Source: an uncultured Lachnospiraceae bacterium
GTDB lineage: Bacteria > Bacillota > Clostridia > Lachnospirales > Lachnospiraceae
Assembly (NCBI GenBank): GCA_902797475.1
Contig: CADBTG010000164.1
Span: 1 to 6,262, forward strand
DNA: 6,262 bases
Direction of reading: 5' to 3'
The position numbers and the translations under genes were made by a program. Of the stretch, positions 1 through 5,820 are shown in pieces; position 1 is the stretch's first letter; each line of letters starts with the position of its first letter. The notes below the pieces were generated by a model. It saw only the letters and a program-made list of their open reading frames with translations, ran no database searches and had not been told where the DNA came from.

Positions 1-728
1 GAGGCGTCGAATTTTCTTTTTTTTTTTTCTTCGTTCGTGAAGGAACGTACCAAACGGACTGCCTCGATATTCTCCTGAACGGTCAGGGACATGTTACTGT
101 TACAGCCGCGGATTGCGCGGAAGTTCGCGCGTGCCATTTTCCTAAAGCGAAGAAGGGCGACTGCGAAGAACGGCGAAAGAATCAACGGAATGACAAGAAG
201 GGCGTTGTTGATCTGAGCAAGCATGACAATTGCAACAATCAGAACGAAAAGGCTGTCGCAAATGTTCGGAATCATTCTGCAGAACATTTCCTTGAACATG
301 ATCGTATCGGAGTTGATCGTCGTGAGAAGCTCGCCCGTGTTGTACTCGGCAATCGTCTCCGAATCCAGTTCCATCAGCTTGTGGAACGTAAGCTCACGAA
401 GATCCGTTTCCAGGGCAAGTCCGAGTTTTTGCAGGATATAGTTTTTCGTATAAACGATGACATCCTTGAAAAGAATCAGGCTCAAAAATACAGCCGCCAA
501 AGTGAAGAACAGCCGCATCGTGTGGATTTCTCCGTACTTGCCGGAAAGCAGGAACGAGAAAACTCCTTTCTCTGCGGGCTTGTCCTTGATGACATGATTG
601 ATGAACATTGCCGTCAGAAGCGGAAGCATCAGATCTGCCGTCAATGCCATGAAACTCAACAGCTTTGTCAGAATGTCAAGCGGAAGGTGTCGCTTCCATT
701 GCTTAAAGCCGAATTTAAAAACATCCAT
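1..728 (-). CDS. ABC exporter, N-terminal membrane domain (3' end outside window)
   Basis: Translating the minus strand from the ATG at 728 gives 242 uninterrupted codons running off the window at position 1. The protein starts MDVFKFGFKQWKRHLPLDIL and has hydrophobic stretches at about residues 17-45, 72-95 and 156-195. It carries the type-1 ABC exporter signatures TGELLTTINSDT (131-142, the coupling region after the second membrane segment) and QENIEAVRLVRSF (218-230). The latter is followed by the charged E/K/R-F stretch that precedes the last helices of such domains. The nucleotide-binding domain should follow but is not in the window, so half-transporter architecture is inferred. Family members export lipids, drugs or peptides; the substrate cannot be told. 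The start is fixed by GAGGAG at 736-741, 7 nt from the ATG. The gene lies downstream of the oligoendopeptidase terminator, so it is probably a separate unit. Oddity: a run of 12 A (17-28) lies in the coding strand, in frame here. Confidence 0.88.
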   Translation of the reverse strand, partial: MDVFKFGFKQWKRHLPLDILTKLLSFMALTADLMLPLLTAMFINHVIKDKPAEKGVFSFLLSGKYGEIHTMRLFFTLAAVFLSLILFKDVIVYTKNYILQKLGLALETDLRELTFHKLMELDSETIAEYNTGELLTTINSDTIMFKEMFCRMIPNICDSLFVLIVAIVMLAQINNALLVIPLILSPFFAVALLRFRKMARANFRAIRGCNSNMSLTVQENIEAVRLVRSFTNEEKKKRKFDA

Positions 729-777
729 GTTCAGTCTCCTCGCTGATATGTCTCATAATGAATCGTTTCTGTCATAC

Positions 778-810
778 ATCATATCATATTCCGCCTGCCC
801 GGAAAATGAA
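778..810 (-). promoter_or_regulatory. Weak candidate promoter of the ABC exporter gene
   Basis: On the minus strand two overlapping TATGAT hexamers (783-788 and 778-783) lie 50-60 nt upstream of the exporter ATG, each 5/6 to the -10 consensus. The best upstream boxes, TTCATT with a 16-bp spacer for the first and TTTTCC with a 17-bp spacer for the second, match TTGACA at only 3/6. A start near 770 would give a leader of about 40 nt holding the GAGGAG site. The position after a strong terminator makes a promoter expected, but the -35 is poor. Confidence 0.35.
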
Positions 811-861
811 CTAAACTATCGTTTCAATGCATAATTCCATTCAATTATCCCGGAAAATGCG

Positions 862-898
862 AAAAAAACCGGCAGAAACAGTCTTTGTTTCCGCCGGT
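862..898 (-). terminator. Rho-independent terminator of the regulator-hydrolase-peptidase operon
   Basis: On the minus strand ACCGGCGGAAACA (898 down to 886) pairs with TGTTTCTGCCGGT (880 down to 868). This makes a 13-bp stem with a single G-T wobble, a 5-nt loop and a run of seven T (868 down to 862). It starts 53 nt after the oligoendopeptidase stop codon and separates that gene from the ABC exporter gene. There is no T-run on the plus side, so it should act in one direction only. Confidence 0.93.
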
Positions 899-950
899 CC
901 GTAATCCGTTTTGCTTATTTGCTTTCCATCCGTGAGGCTTACTGCCTTAA

Positions 951-2645
951 TCACTGACGGTAGCGGTTTCGAATCTCTTCAATTACATGTGCCGTGCTCT
1001 TCTCAACCGTTCCGTCGCAGAAAGGAGTCTCGAGATTGCCGATTTTGAGAAGCTCAAAATATCCTTTCGTTCCGCCGGCGCGGCAAAGCCTCAGATAATC
1101 CTCCCATGCAGCCTTTCTGTCCTGCGTCATGCGGCCGTCGTACTGGAAGGCGCAGGTCTGCGCGAGCGCGTACTCAAGATAATAGAACGGATAAAGGAAG
1201 ATATGCAGCTTCTGCATCCAGAAACCGCCCTCGGTAAGGAATCGGTTTCCGTCATAGTCACGCCACGGCATGTATTTCTTTTCAATGTTATGCCATACTT
1301 TCCGCCAGTCTGCGGGCGTCATGTCCGGATTCTCATACACTTCGTGCTGGAATTCGTCCACACAGACCAGATACGGAATCGTGCAGAGCGCACCCATCAG
1401 ATGTCCGGTAATATAACGCTCAGTCTTCTCACCGAAGAACAGTTCCATCCACGGATATGCAAAATGCTCCATCGACATCGAATGCGTCTCATTGATTTCC
1501 GATGTAGAGCCGGTCAGGGCGGCAATCGGAATGGAGCGCATGGCAAGATATCCCTGGAAAGCATGGCCGGCTTCGTGCGTCAGAACGTCCACATCCGCAT
1601 CGGTTCCGTTGAAATTGCTGAAGATGAACGGTGCCTTATAAAGAGGCAGCCTCGTCATATATCCGCCCATGTGTTTGCCGGGCTTCGTCTCGAGATCAAA
1701 TAACTCGTATTTCGTCATGAAATCGAAGAATTCTCCGGTCTCGGGACTCATCTCGCGGTACATCCGGGCAGCCTTTTCGACAAGCTCCTGCGTAGTACCG
1801 ATCGGAACAGCGTTCCCGTCCGGGAACTTCAGCGGCTCGTCGTAATAGTGCACCGAATCGATGCCGAGAATGCGGCGCTGCGTCTCAACAATCTCATTCA
1901 CGGCGGGCGTGATGATGGTTCTTACCTGCTCACGGAAACGAGCCGTGTCCTCTTTCGTGTAATCGAAGCGGCCTCTTTCAAGGTAAGCCATGTCGGTATA
2001 CGTCCGAAAGCCCATCTTCTTCGCTTTTGCGGTACGGATCTTTACAAGCTCCGCATACTGCTCCTCTAAGGTTCCGCTGATCTTCTCATATAAAGCGGCC
2101 CACGCTTCGAAGGCTTCCTTCCGCTCTGCGCGGTCGGTGCTGCTCATATGCTTCAAAAGTCCGTAGAAATTGCAGGATTCTCCGCGGAATTCCGTCGTTG
2201 CCCCGGCAGTAACCTTCTGATAAGCCTGCCGAAGTTCGCCCTCGCGAATCGTCTCGGGAACAATCCGCTCGTCACTTGTCATCAAATCCGCGTCAAGCCG
2301 CCGAAACAGCTGCTGACCGAATTCCGCTTCGAGTTCCCCTCTGAATGCGGAGCCCGTAAGTGCCTTCTCCCAGGTGTTATAAACCGGAATCAGCTGTGCA
2401 TAGGCTTCCCGAAGCCATGCCATCTCTCCGTCATAGAATTCATCACTCGTATCAATGGTGTTACGGACATGCGCGATCGTGTACATCGTGTCCGCCTGTT
2501 CTTCCTTTTCCTGAACCGAAAAATAAGCAGCCCTGACTTCCTCTGCGCTCTTCGCATTCTTCACATTTTCCGTTGCCTCGGCGATGACAGCCTTCAGGGC
2601 TTCCATATCCGGGCGGTTATATTCCATCTCACTGAACCGTTTCAT
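951..2645 (-). CDS. M3-family oligoendopeptidase (PepF-like)
   Basis: 564-residue zinc metallopeptidase of the M3 (thimet oligopeptidase / oligoendopeptidase F) family, expected to cleave short peptides in the cytoplasm during peptide turnover. The zinc motif HEAGH is at 357-361 (ligands H357 and H361, catalytic base E358). E386, 25 residues after H361 within SEINETHSMSMEHF, has the spacing of the third zinc ligand in this family. The C-terminal PFYYLEYALAQ (about 486-496) matches the substrate-binding tyrosine region. The N-terminal two thirds is helical and polar with no signal peptide; length is normal for the family. The start ATG is preceded by GGAGG with 7-nt spacing. The first 17 nt overlap the end of the hydrolase gene, so translation is probably coupled. 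It is the last gene of the operon, with a terminator 53 nt after its stop. The exact subfamily is uncertain, so no symbol is given. Confidence 0.94.
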   Translation of the reverse strand: MKRFSEMEYNRPDMEALKAVIAEATENVKNAKSAEEVRAAYFSVQEKEEQADTMYTIAHVRNTIDTSDEFYDGEMAWLREAYAQLIPVYNTWEKALTGSAFRGELEAEFGQQLFRRLDADLMTSDERIVPETIREGELRQAYQKVTAGATTEFRGESCNFYGLLKHMSSTDRAERKEAFEAWAALYEKISGTLEEQYAELVKIRTAKAKKMGFRTYTDMAYLERGRFDYTKEDTARFREQVRTIITPAVNEIVETQRRILGIDSVHYYDEPLKFPDGNAVPIGTTQELVEKAARMYREMSPETGEFFDFMTKYELFDLETKPGKHMGGYMTRLPLYKAPFIFSNFNGTDADVDVLTHEAGHAFQGYLAMRSIPIAALTGSTSEINETHSMSMEHFAYPWMELFFGEKTERYITGHLMGALCTIPYLVCVDEFQHEVYENPDMTPADWRKVWHNIEKKYMPWRDYDGNRFLTEGGFWMQKLHIFLYPFYYLEYALAQTCAFQYDGRMTQDRKAAWEDYLRLCRAGGTKGYFELLKIGNLETPFCDGTVEKSTAHVIEEIRNRYRQ

Positions 2646-3171
2646 GTTCCGTCCTCCGTTCGCTAAGTGTCACGTATGTTACATTCAGGCTGCGAAGCTC
2701 CTCGCGCATCCTGCTGACCTTTTCGGCAGGGAATCTACGTCCGATGCAGTCCTCAAGCATGATGACGGAAACACCGGTTTTCGCCGCGCCCTTTGCGGTG
2801 GCACCGACGCATCCGCACTCGTCAAGTCCGCACAAAACCACTTCCTCGTAATTCCGCTCTTCCATATGCTTTCGGAAGGCCTTGGCCGTATAGGCATCAG
2901 ACCGGCTCTTCTCAAAGCAGAGGTCCGACACAACATCAAGCCCGCTGTATAATTCGGCGCCTTCGGTTCCTCTGATGGAAAATCCGACGCCCCACATCAG
3001 TTTAGAGAGCACGTGCTTTATATAGATGACGTCGTAGCCTAATCCTTTGTAAAATGCGATGGCCTGATTCACGCTGCCTGTTAAAGCATCCCTGTCATAG
3101 CTGAACATCGGCTTTCTCTTATCCCAAAGGTAATCATTTTGCATATCGATGACCAGAAGCGCTTTGCTCAT
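2629..3171 (-). CDS. Isochorismatase-family cysteine hydrolase
   Basis: 180 residues, the usual length of the isochorismatase-like hydrolase fold (nicotinamidase, isochorismatase, ureidoacrylate hydrolase and others). The family's catalytic triad is readable: D9 in LLVIDMQNDY, K88 in CFEKSRSDAY, and the nucleophile C121 in CGCVGATAKGA. D9 and the following Q11-N12-D13 match the usual N-terminal motif. The substrate cannot be assigned from sequence; nicotinamidase is possible, but the metal-binding histidine pattern is not evident. Two further cysteines, C114 and C119, sit beside the nucleophile. No signal peptide, so cytoplasmic. The start is supported by AAAGG at 3180-3184, 8 nt upstream and inside the last codons of the regulator gene. 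The gene begins 4 nt after the regulator stop and ends 17 nt inside the peptidase gene, so it sits in the middle of one operon. Confidence 0.9.
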   Translation of the reverse strand: MSKALLVIDMQNDYLWDKRKPMFSYDRDALTGSVNQAIAFYKGLGYDVIYIKHVLSKLMWGVGFSIRGTEGAELYSGLDVVSDLCFEKSRSDAYTAKAFRKHMEERNYEEVVLCGLDECGCVGATAKGAAKTGVSVIMLEDCIGRRFPAEKVSRMREELRSLNVTYVTLSERRTEHETVQ

Positions 3172-3175
3172 AATG

Positions 3176-3805
3176 TCAGCCTTTCTTTAACGGTTTTCCT
3201 ATTCGTTTGGCGAGCCGGATTCCCTTCAGATTCTGCTTATAGTTAAAAATGTAGCGGATGATGAGCAGTCCCTGTGCCGGCAGTCCGATAAAGAAAATGT
3301 ACCACGGATGAGACACGATCAGGTGCAGATAGATGCAGGTCGTAAAGGACCACACAAATACCGTGGAATAAATGAACAGCAGGATATTCATGGGTTCCTT
3401 TCGGTTGAAGAACCAAAGCACCAGCATGCATGCCGGGACACACCAAACGAACAGCTGCCAGACATTAATCTGTCGGGAAAGCTTCAGATACACATAAAGA
3501 GCGGTGAAAATAAACCAGATTTCACAACATAAAAAAATCTGAGACAGGATCTTCTGACCGATTCCCCCGTTTTTACCCTGTTCGCTATCCTCCTCATGCG
3601 ACTCGGTAATTTGAGAAATCGGGACGTCAAAAACCTCGCTGAGCGCGTAGATTGTTTCGAGGTCCGGAACGACCTCTCCCGCCTCCCACCGGGAGATGGC
3701 TTTATCGGAATAATTGATCCTTTTGGCCAGTTCTGCCTGCGTCAGATTGTTTTCTTTGCGAAGTCTCAATAGATTTTGTGAAACAATAGCTTTAACATTT
3801 TCCAT
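3176..3805 (-). CDS. XRE-family regulator with membrane-anchored C-terminus
   Basis: 209 residues. Residues about 9-63 form a helix-turn-helix of the XRE/Cro-CI type: LTQAELAKRINYSDKAISRW is the typical helix 2-turn-helix 3, followed by EAGEVVPDLETIYALSEVFDV. A charged linker (67-80, rich in E, D and K) leads to four predicted membrane segments at about 86-107, 115-133, 139-161 and 168-186, then a basic tail. The protein should therefore sit in the membrane with its DNA-binding head in the cytoplasm, an arrangement seen in many clostridial regulators. Its signal and targets are unknown; control of its own operon or of the divergent plus-strand genes is inference. The ATG fits the start of the HTH domain exactly but has no Shine-Dalgarno sequence nearby and lies only 7 nt after a -10 box, so its mRNA is probably leaderless. 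First gene of the three-gene operon. Confidence 0.92.
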   Translation of the reverse strand: MENVKAIVSQNLLRLRKENNLTQAELAKRINYSDKAISRWEAGEVVPDLETIYALSEVFDVPISQITESHEEDSEQGKNGGIGQKILSQIFLCCEIWFIFTALYVYLKLSRQINVWQLFVWCVPACMLVLWFFNRKEPMNILLFIYSTVFVWSFTTCIYLHLIVSHPWYIFFIGLPAQGLLIIRYIFNYKQNLKGIRLAKRIGKPLKKG

Positions 3806-3812
3806 ACACTAT

Positions 3813-3841
3813 ATCATATCAGCCTCACCCTCGGAAATCAA
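3813..3841 (-). promoter_or_regulatory. Promoter of the XRE regulator operon
   Basis: On the minus strand TTGATT (3841 down to 3836, 4/6 to the -35 consensus) and TATGAT (3818 down to 3813, 5/6 to the -10) are separated by exactly 17 bp. The -10 ends 7 nt before the regulator's ATG, placing the expected transcription start at or within a base or two of the A of the start codon. Confidence 0.72.
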
Positions 3842-3856
3842 GTATTTATCGCACAT

Positions 3857-3889
3857 TCCCGCTGTGGTGGAGTCCTCTCCCGCTGTGGT
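3857..3889. repeat. Two 12-bp direct repeats 21 bp apart upstream of the regulator promoter
   Basis: TCCCGCTGTGGT occurs perfectly at 3857-3868 and again at 3878-3889 (ACCACAGCGGGA on the minus strand). The pitch is 21 bp, two helical turns, so both copies face the same side of the DNA. They lie about 15 bp upstream of the regulator's -35 box, roughly -52 to -84 from its predicted start, a usual place for an activator. The geometry resembles LytTR-type response-regulator sites (9-bp repeats, about 12-bp gap), but the bound protein is unknown. Confidence 0.6.
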
Positions 3890-3914
3890 TCGGAAGCATT
3901 TTTCAATCCGAGAG

Positions 3915-3956
3915 TCATACCCCCATCATTATCTTTACATAATGATGGGGGTATGA
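3915..3956. repeat. Perfect 18-bp inverted repeat with 6-nt loop, candidate operator
   Basis: Positions 3915-3932 are the exact reverse complement of 3939-3956: arms TCATACCCCCATCATTAT and ATAATGATGGGGGTATGA, loop CTTTAC. No mismatch is present and pairing stops outside. Neither side has a T-run, so it is not an intrinsic terminator. It lies 36 nt upstream of the glycosyltransferase ATG and covers its candidate -35 and spacer, the place for a repressor site. Binding by the neighbouring XRE protein is possible but not shown. If transcribed it would form a very stable hairpin. Confidence 0.7.
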
Positions 3957-3962
3957 AACAAT
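3934..3962 (+). promoter_or_regulatory. Candidate promoter of the glycosyltransferase operon
   Basis: TTTACA (3934-3939, 5/6 to the -35 consensus) is followed by a 17-bp spacer and AACAAT (3957-3962, 4/6 to the -10). The predicted start is near 3969, leaving about 24 nt to the ATG with the AAAAGGGGG ribosome site in between. The -35 starts inside the loop of the inverted repeat and the spacer is its right arm. The -10 lacks the consensus first T, so strength is doubtful. No better pair was found in 3890-3980. Confidence 0.38.
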
Positions 3963-3992
3963 GTATGTGACCATTGAAAAGGGGGCATAGAC

Positions 3993-4934
3993 ATGCACAA
4001 ACCGATACCGATTTTTTTCGCCTGCAATGACCGGTATGTTCCGTATCTGGACGTTGCAATTATCTCTCTGATATCCCACGCTTCGCCGGACCGCGAATAC
4101 CGGATCACCGTCCTTAAGACCGACATAACCGAGCGGAATCAGGCGATTCTTTTAAAGCATGCCAAAGAAAACGTATCCATCGAATTTTACGATGTCCGAA
4201 ACATGCTTGAGCCGGTGAAGCATAAGCTTCCCGAGATGTTCTATTTCAGCCTTGCCGCATACTACCGTTTCTTTATCGAAACCGCATTTCCGCAGTATGA
4301 CAAGGCAATCTACCTCGACTGCGACGTGGTCCTGTTAAATGACATTGCTAAGCTTTACGATACGGACGTCACGGGTTACCTCGTCGGTGCCGTGTATGAG
4401 CAGAATACGGACCGCAGTCCTGCGTTTACGAATTACGTCGAAGATATCATCGGCATTCCCTACAATACTTACTTCAACTCCGGCGTGATGGTTATGAACC
4501 TGGCGGAATTCCGAAAGAACAAGGTTCAGGAGAAGTTCCTCTGGATGCTCGGCGAGTACCATTTTGACTCTTTGGCGCCCGATCAGGAATATCTCAATGT
4601 CATTTGCCACGGGAAGGTTAAGTACCTGCCGACCGGCTGGAACAAGCACAGTTTCCCGGAGCCGCCGGAGGGCGAACTCAATCTGTGCCATTTTGCACTG
4701 TCCAACAAGCCGTGGCACTATCCGGAAACGATCAACGGCGAATACTTCTGGAAGTATGCCGAGAAAAGTGAATTCTATCCTGCGCTTCGTGAGACGCTGA
4801 ATAACTATTCCGATGCTGACCGGAAGCGGGATTACGATTCGTTCCTGGAGCTTTTGGGCAGCATTGAAAAAATCAAGACAAGCGACCGGACGTTTAGGAA
4901 GCTTTGGTTTAAGAATGAGGTATGTCATGGCTAG
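3993..4934 (+). CDS. GT8-family glycosyltransferase
   Basis: 313 residues with the layout of glycosyltransferase family 8, the retaining, metal-dependent family that includes LgtC-type galactosyltransferases. The N-terminal PIPIFFACNDRYVPYLDVAI begins the nucleotide-sugar fold, with LAAYYRFFIETAFP (87-100) before the metal-binding DxD motif (D109-C-D111 in AIYLDCDVVLLNDI). FNSGVMVMNL (161-170), DQEYLN (197-202) and the C-terminal LCHFALSNKPW (231-241) complete the family pattern. No signal peptide or membrane segment is visible; it should act at the cytoplasmic face using a UDP-sugar. Donor and acceptor are unknown. The start has AAAAGGGGG at 3977-3985 with 7-nt spacing. It is the first gene of a two-gene operon with an acyltransferase that overlaps its end by 8 nt, suggesting a lipid-linked or membrane acceptor (inference). 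Confidence 0.92.
   Translation: MHKPIPIFFACNDRYVPYLDVAIISLISHASPDREYRITVLKTDITERNQAILLKHAKENVSIEFYDVRNMLEPVKHKLPEMFYFSLAAYYRFFIETAFPQYDKAIYLDCDVVLLNDIAKLYDTDVTGYLVGAVYEQNTDRSPAFTNYVEDIIGIPYNTYFNSGVMVMNLAEFRKNKVQEKFLWMLGEYHFDSLAPDQEYLNVICHGKVKYLPTGWNKHSFPEPPEGELNLCHFALSNKPWHYPETINGEYFWKYAEKSEFYPALRETLNNYSDADRKRDYDSFLELLGSIEKIKTSDRTFRKLWFKNEVCHG
4917..4920 (+). promoter_or_regulatory. Ribosome binding site deciding the acyltransferase start
   Basis: GAGG lies 6 nt upstream of the ATG at 4927. The same open frame extends back to an ATG at 4813 and includes another at 4915, but those would overlap the glycosyltransferase by over 100 or about 20 nt. The extra upstream residues look like an off-frame reading of that gene. 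GAGG inside the last codons of the glycosyltransferase supports coupled translation from 4927. Confidence 0.7.
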
Positions 4935-5757
4935 AGAAGACCGGCTCAGAGTATTGGCGCGCATTAAGGAATATGAAGAACAGGGGCGCTTCAACGACGA
5001 TGTTGAAGAAGACGATCCCTGCGCCCCGATTCAGCCCGATGAGGTGGATTACGTCAACAAAAAGCTTTCGAACAAATTCATGACACGTGTCGCGAACTTT
5101 CTCGGCAAATCTTTTTTCGAGAATATGATCCGGCATAAGAAGCTGATCATCAAAGAAGTACGGGACATAGAAAATGCCACAGCCGTTAGGGGCGGGGCAA
5201 TTGTCACAAGCAACCATTTTCATCTGAGTGACAATTATGCCGTTTACAAGACAATTAAGCCTGCGCTAAAAAAACGTCATTACCTTTATAAGGTGATTAA
5301 GGAGAGCAATTACACCAACTTCAAGGGTCCCGTCAGGATCATGATGCGTCACGCAAATACGCTTCCGCTCAGCTCCAGTCATGCAACCATGCGGAAATTC
5401 TTCTCAGGCATGAAGACTCTTCTGGACCGCGGTGAGAAGATCCTGATCTACCCCGAGCAGGCAATGTGGTTTAACTACAGGATGCCCCGGCCACTTAAGC
5501 CCGGAGCCTTCAAATTTGCCGCCAAGTTTAACGTTCCGGTCATCCCGGTGTTCATCTGCATGAAGGATTCCGACGTGCTCGACGATGACGGCTTCCCGGT
5601 TCAGGAACTTTACGTACATTACCTTCCTGCCATTTATCCCGACAGCAGTCTTACGGTCAACGAGAATGCCAAGCGGATGATGGAACAAAACCACGCGCTA
5701 TGGGTCGGTGTTTACGAAAAGTTCTACGGGGAAAAGCTGCCGGACTTTTTGCAATAA
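4927..5757 (+). CDS. PlsC-type (lysophospholipid) acyltransferase family protein
   Basis: 276 residues from the ATG at 4927. The acyltransferase HX4D motif is at H97-D102 within VTSNHFHLSDNYAVY. The block NFKGPVRIMMRHANTLPL (131-148) fits the glycerol-phosphate-binding motif region. Motif III is the variant IYPEQAM (174-180, E177) in place of the usual FPEGTRS, followed by RPLKPGAFKFA. VPVIPVF (203-209) is motif IV. The family transfers an acyl chain from acyl-ACP, acyl-CoA or acyl-phosphate to an alcohol such as lysophosphatidic acid. Here the N-terminal 60 residues are acidic and polar, without a clear membrane helix, so it is probably a peripheral membrane enzyme. Its place directly after a glycosyltransferase, with 8-nt overlap, and the altered motif III suggest an acceptor other than the housekeeping one; that is inference. 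A strong terminator follows the stop. Confidence 0.88.
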   Translation: MAREDRLRVLARIKEYEEQGRFNDDVEEDDPCAPIQPDEVDYVNKKLSNKFMTRVANFLGKSFFENMIRHKKLIIKEVRDIENATAVRGGAIVTSNHFHLSDNYAVYKTIKPALKKRHYLYKVIKESNYTNFKGPVRIMMRHANTLPLSSSHATMRKFFSGMKTLLDRGEKILIYPEQAMWFNYRMPRPLKPGAFKFAAKFNVPVIPVFICMKDSDVLDDDGFPVQELYVHYLPAIYPDSSLTVNENAKRMMEQNHALWVGVYEKFYGEKLPDFLQ

Positions 5758-5764
5758 TGTAAAG

Positions 5765-5820
5765 AAATCCCTGCAAGCCGCTTTATCACACGGTTTGCAG
5801 GGATTTGTGTTTTCTTTTTT
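5765..5820 (+). terminator. Rho-independent terminator of the glycosyltransferase-acyltransferase operon
   Basis: AAATCCCTGCAAGCCG (5765-5780) pairs with CGGTTTGCAGGGATTT (5791-5806) over 16 bp with one G-T wobble. The loop is 10 nt and a T-rich tail (5808-5820) follows. It begins 7 nt after the acyltransferase stop. On the minus strand the hairpin is followed by CTTTACATTATT, so it may also work, more weakly, for the convergent guaA transcript. Confidence 0.92.

Larger units (their letters stand above)
729..950. other. Intergenic region between peptidase and ABC exporter genes
   Basis: Apart from the terminator (862-898), the exporter's GAGGAG site (736-741) and a weak promoter candidate, it holds a perfect 11-bp direct repeat, CCCGGAAAATG, at 798-808 and 849-859. 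These are 51 bp apart, and the first sits about where the exporter promoter's -35 would be. No RNA gene or further coding frame was seen. Confidence 0.5.

Noticed and set aside
381..834. Plus-strand frames at 223-441, 381-746 and 598-834
   Set aside because: They are shadows of the ABC exporter. The minus-strand frame is open throughout, has a ribosome site and matches the exporter domain.
987..1703. Long plus-strand open frame (238 codons) opposite the oligoendopeptidase
   Set aside because: It is antisense to a gene with intact catalytic motifs. Its translation is rich in R, H and C with no recognisable domain. It has no ribosome site and reflects codon bias of the real gene. The same applies to the frames at 1848-2069 and 2148-2666.
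3915..3956. Reading the palindrome as a CsoR-type copper operator because of ATACCCCC/GGGGGTAT
   Set aside because: CsoR sites have the C and G tracts nearly adjacent. Here they are separated by 22 bp of AT-rich sequence, and no metal gene is nearby.
3838..4126. Minus-strand frames of 73 and 63 codons across the divergent promoter region
   Set aside because: They run through the palindrome and the glycosyltransferase start, are rich in C, H and R, and have no ribosome site.
4813..4926. Longer N-terminus for the acyltransferase from ATG 4813
   Set aside because: The 38 extra residues are an off-frame reading of the glycosyltransferase. The GAGG site points to 4927 and the family alignment needs no extension.
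4335..4994. Minus-strand 219-codon frame opposite the glycosyltransferase
   Set aside because: It lies antisense across the glycosyltransferase and acyltransferase genes, has no domain-like pattern, and the sense frame carries the DxD and other GT8 motifs.
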